DNA of 64,000 nt. Source: Ancylobacter sp. WKF20 (GTDB lineage Bacteria > Pseudomonadota > Alphaproteobacteria > Rhizobiales > Xanthobacteraceae). A program made the translations under genes and the position numbers. The stretch lies in contig NZ_CP121679.1 in NCBI RefSeq assembly GCF_029760895.1, positions 3,516,001 to 3,580,000 of the forward strand, written 5' to 3'. Each line of letters opens with the position of its first letter. Position 1 is the stretch's first letter. Of the stretch, positions 61,828 through 64,000 are shown one piece after another. Below the pieces are notes generated by a model. The model did not search any database. It was not told where the DNA came from and was given only the letters and a program-made list of their open reading frames with translations.

Positions 61828-63975
61828 TCAGTCGGCGGCCGGCTCGTCGGCCTTGGCCTTCGCCTCGAGATCCTCGCCGGTCTCCTGGTCGACGACCTTC
61901 ATGGACAGGCGGGTCTTGCCGCGCTCGTCGAAGCCGAGCAGCTTGACCTTGACCTTCTCGCCTTCCTTGACGACGTCGGAGGGCTTCGCCACGCGCTCCT
62001 TGGCGAGCTGCGAGACGTGCACGAGGCCGTCCTTGGCGCCGAAGAAGTTCACGAAGGCGCCGAAATCGACCACCTTCACCACCGTGCCCTCGTAGATCTG
62101 GCCGATCTCGGGCTCGGAGGCGATGGACTTGATCCAGTTCAGCGCGGCCTTGATCGACTCGCCCGAGGCGGAGGCAACCTTCACGGTGCCGTCGTCCTCG
62201 ATGTTGATCTTGGCGCCGGTCTTCTCGACGATCTCGCGGATCACCTTGCCGCCCGAGCCGATCACTTCACGGATCTTGTCGACCGGGATCTGGATCACCT
62301 CGATGCGCGGGGCATGCTCGCCGAGTTCGGCGCGGGCGCCGGTCAGCGCCTTGCTCATCTCGCCGAGGATGTGCGCGCGGCCATCCTTCGCCTGGCCGAG
62401 GGCGACCTTCATGATCTCCTCGGTGATGCCGGCGATCTTGATGTCCATCTGAAGGGCGGTGACGCCCTTCTCGGTGCCGGCCACCTTGAAGTCCATGTCG
62501 CCGAGATGATCCTCGTCGCCGAGGATGTCGGTCAGCACCGCGAAGCGCTCACCCTCGAGGATGAGGCCCATGGCGATGCCGGCCACCGGACGGCGCAGCG
62601 GCACGCCGGCATCCATCAGCGCCAGCGAGGTGCCGCAGACGGTCGCCATTGAGGAGGAGCCGTTCGACTCCAGGATCTCGGACACCGCGCGCAGCGTGTA
62701 GGGGAACTCATGCGCGGGCGGCAGGATCGGGCGGATGGCGCGCCAGGCGAGCTTGCCATGACCGATCTCGCGACGGCCGGGCGAACCCATGCGGCCGGTC
62801 TCGCCGACCGAGAAGGGGGGGAAGTTGTAGTGCAGCAGGAAGCGCTCCTTGTAGGTGCCTTCCAGGCTGTCGATGTACTGCTCGTCTTCGCCGGTGCCGA
62901 GCGTGGCGACGACCAGGGCCTGCGTCTCGCCGCGGGTGAACAGCGAGGAGCCATGGGCGCGCGGCAGCACGCCGACTTCGGAGACGATCGGGCGCACGGT
63001 CTTGGTGTCGCGGCCGTCGATGCGGATCCCCTCGTCGAGGATGGTCCAGCGGACGATCTTGGCCTCGAGCTCCTTGAGCACTTCGCCAAGGGTCTGGGCG
63101 TCCGGCACGTCCTTGCCCTCGGCGGCGAGCGCGGCGTAATGCGCCTTCGCCTTGGACTTGGCGGCGCCGACGGCTTCGTAGCGGTCCTGCTTGCGGGCGA
63201 TCTTGTAGGCGTCGCGCAGGTCCGCCTCGATCAGGCCGCGCAGCTCGGTCTCGAGCGCGGAATGGTCGGGAGCGCTGAACTCGCGCGGCTCCTTGGCGGC
63301 CTTCTCGGCGAGACGGATGATCGCGTCGATCACCGGCTGGAAGTGGCGGTGGCCGAACATGACCGCGCCGAGCATGACTTCCTCGGACAGCTCCTTGGCT
63401 TCCGATTCGACCATCAGCACGGCGTCGGCGGTGCCGGCGACCACGAGGTCGAGCGCCGATTCCTTGACCTCGTCGACGGTCGGGTTCAGCACATACTCAT
63501 TGTCGATGAAGCCGACACGGGCGCCGCCGATCGGGCCCATGAAGGGCACGCCCGACAGAGTGAGCGCGGCGGACGCGGCGACCATGGCGACCACGTCCGG
63601 GTCGTTTTCGAGATCGTGCGAGAGCACGGTCACGACGACCTGGGTGTCGTTCTTGTAGCCTTCGGCGAAGAGCGGGCGGATCGGGCGGTCGATGAGGCGG
63701 GAGACCAGCGTCTCCTTCTCGCTCGGACGGCCTTCACGCTTGAAATAGCCGCCGGGAATGCGGCCGGCCGCGTAGGCCTTTTCCTGGTAGTTCACGGTCA
63801 GCGGGAAGAAGTCCTGGCCGGGCTTCGGCGCCTTGGCCGAGACGGCGGTGGCGAGCACGGTGGTGTCGCCATAGGTCGCGAGCACGGCGCCATCGGCCTG
63901 GCGCGCCATGCGGCCGGTCTCGAGGACGAGCGTGCGCCCACCCCAGTCGAGTTCCTCGCGGTGAATATCGAACAT
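61828..63975 (-). CDS. pnp: Polyribonucleotide nucleotidyltransferase (PNPase)
   Basis: The 715-aa 3'-5' exoribonuclease of the RNA degradosome uses phosphate to degrade RNA. It has two RNase PH domains ([21 protein letters not shown] near residue 60; [19 protein letters not shown] near 345), the second with [20 protein letters not shown] and intact catalytic Asp residues near 490. They are followed by a KH domain ([18 protein letters not shown] near 565) and a C-terminal S1 domain ([19 protein letters not shown] near 625). The start at 63975 is the family ATG (MFDIHREEL). The usual partner rpsO would be upstream, beyond the window. Confidence 0.97.
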   Translation of the reverse strand: MFDIHREELDWGGRTLVLETGRMARQADGAVLATYGDTTVLATAVSAKAPKPGQDFFPLTVNYQEKAYAAGRIPGGYFKREGRPSEKETLVSRLIDRPIRPLFAEGYKNDTQVVVTVLSHDLENDPDVVAMVAASAALTLSGVPFMGPIGGARVGFIDNEYVLNPTVDEVKESALDLVVAGTADAVLMVESEAKELSEEVMLGAVMFGHRHFQPVIDAIIRLAEKAAKEPREFSAPDHSALETELRGLIEADLRDAYKIARKQDRYEAVGAAKSKAKAHYAALAAEGKDVPDAQTLGEVLKELEAKIVRWTILDEGIRIDGRDTKTVRPIVSEVGVLPRAHGSSLFTRGETQALVVATLGTGEDEQYIDSLEGTYKERFLLHYNFPPFSVGETGRMGSPGRREIGHGKLAWRAIRPILPPAHEFPYTLRAVSEILESNGSSSMATVCGTSLALMDAGVPLRRPVAGIAMGLILEGERFAVLTDILGDEDHLGDMDFKVAGTEKGVTALQMDIKIAGITEEIMKVALGQAKDGRAHILGEMSKALTGARAELGEHAPRIEVIQIPVDKIREVIGSGGKVIREIVEKTGAKINIEDDGTVKVASASGESIKAALNWIKSIASEPEIGQIYEGTVVKVVDFGAFVNFFGAKDGLVHVSQLAKERVAKPSDVVKEGEKVKVKLLGFDERGKTRLSMKVVDQETGEDLEAKAKADEPAAD

Positions 63976-64000
63976 GTCTGTCTCTGGCTTTCCGAAACGG

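Overview
The window is 64 kb of a GC-rich alphaproteobacterial chromosome. It most resembles a Hyphomicrobiales organism of the Xanthobacteraceae type (Ancylobacter, Starkeya or Xanthobacter relatives). That placement is an inference from four things: class II AroA beside a TIGR02300 (FYDLN) protein, a RpoE-ChrR pair, an Irr-type iron box before a membrane ferritin MbfA, and the end of an fds formate dehydrogenase operon. Most genes are housekeeping genes, densely packed, with frequent 4-11 nt stop/start overlaps. There is no phage, transposase, CRISPR array or rRNA. One tRNA-Ala is present.

Layout. 1-490: end of a formate dehydrogenase operon (fdhD, fdsD). 0.76-2.6 kb: KefB/C-type antiporter. 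2.7-6.0 kb (minus): gnd, zwf and a HAD phosphatase. 6.3-10.3 kb: a small conserved-looking gene and a large autotransporter. 10.4-16.5 kb: an ECF sigma/ChrR anti-sigma locus with a divergent lipid-modification operon (FAD oxidoreductase, DUF1365, CFA-like methyltransferase), plus DUF1295 and DUF2177 membrane proteins. Three copies of the same promoter motif, TGATC-N17-CGTAT, sit in front of the three transcription units. 16.6-26.7 kb: tRNA-Ala, TIGR02300, aroA, cmk and rpsA, with accessory genes (CMD, cobF, an A+T-rich putative defence gene, a CSS-EAL phosphodiesterase) between cmk and rpsA. 26.7-37.4 kb: polA flanked by palindromic intergenic repeats, truA, dihydroorotase, a HisKA_2 kinase, a Crp/Fnr regulator, a HAD-IIA protein and ribF. 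37.4-48.2 kb: a LysR/MDR pair, then ileS, lspA, a secreted protein, paired M16 peptidases and a lipoprotein. 48.4-57.5 kb: DUF3422, a secreted hydrolase-like protein, and the glycolate oxidase genes glcD, glcE and glcF with an 8-oxoguanine deaminase gene inside the set. 57.6-64 kb: asparaginase, MbfA with an iron box, a chemoreceptor and pnp.

The two most interesting regions are the RpoE-ChrR membrane-lipid regulon, where repeated promoters tie seven genes together, and the lone A+T-rich gene at 21176-22444. That gene encodes a predicted nucleotide-processing (deoxyribosyltransferase/TIR-like) domain behind a helical or winged-helix region and looks like a single-gene defence effector. Start codons were chosen from Shine-Dalgarno spacing, overlaps and family length; where another start is plausible the entry says so.
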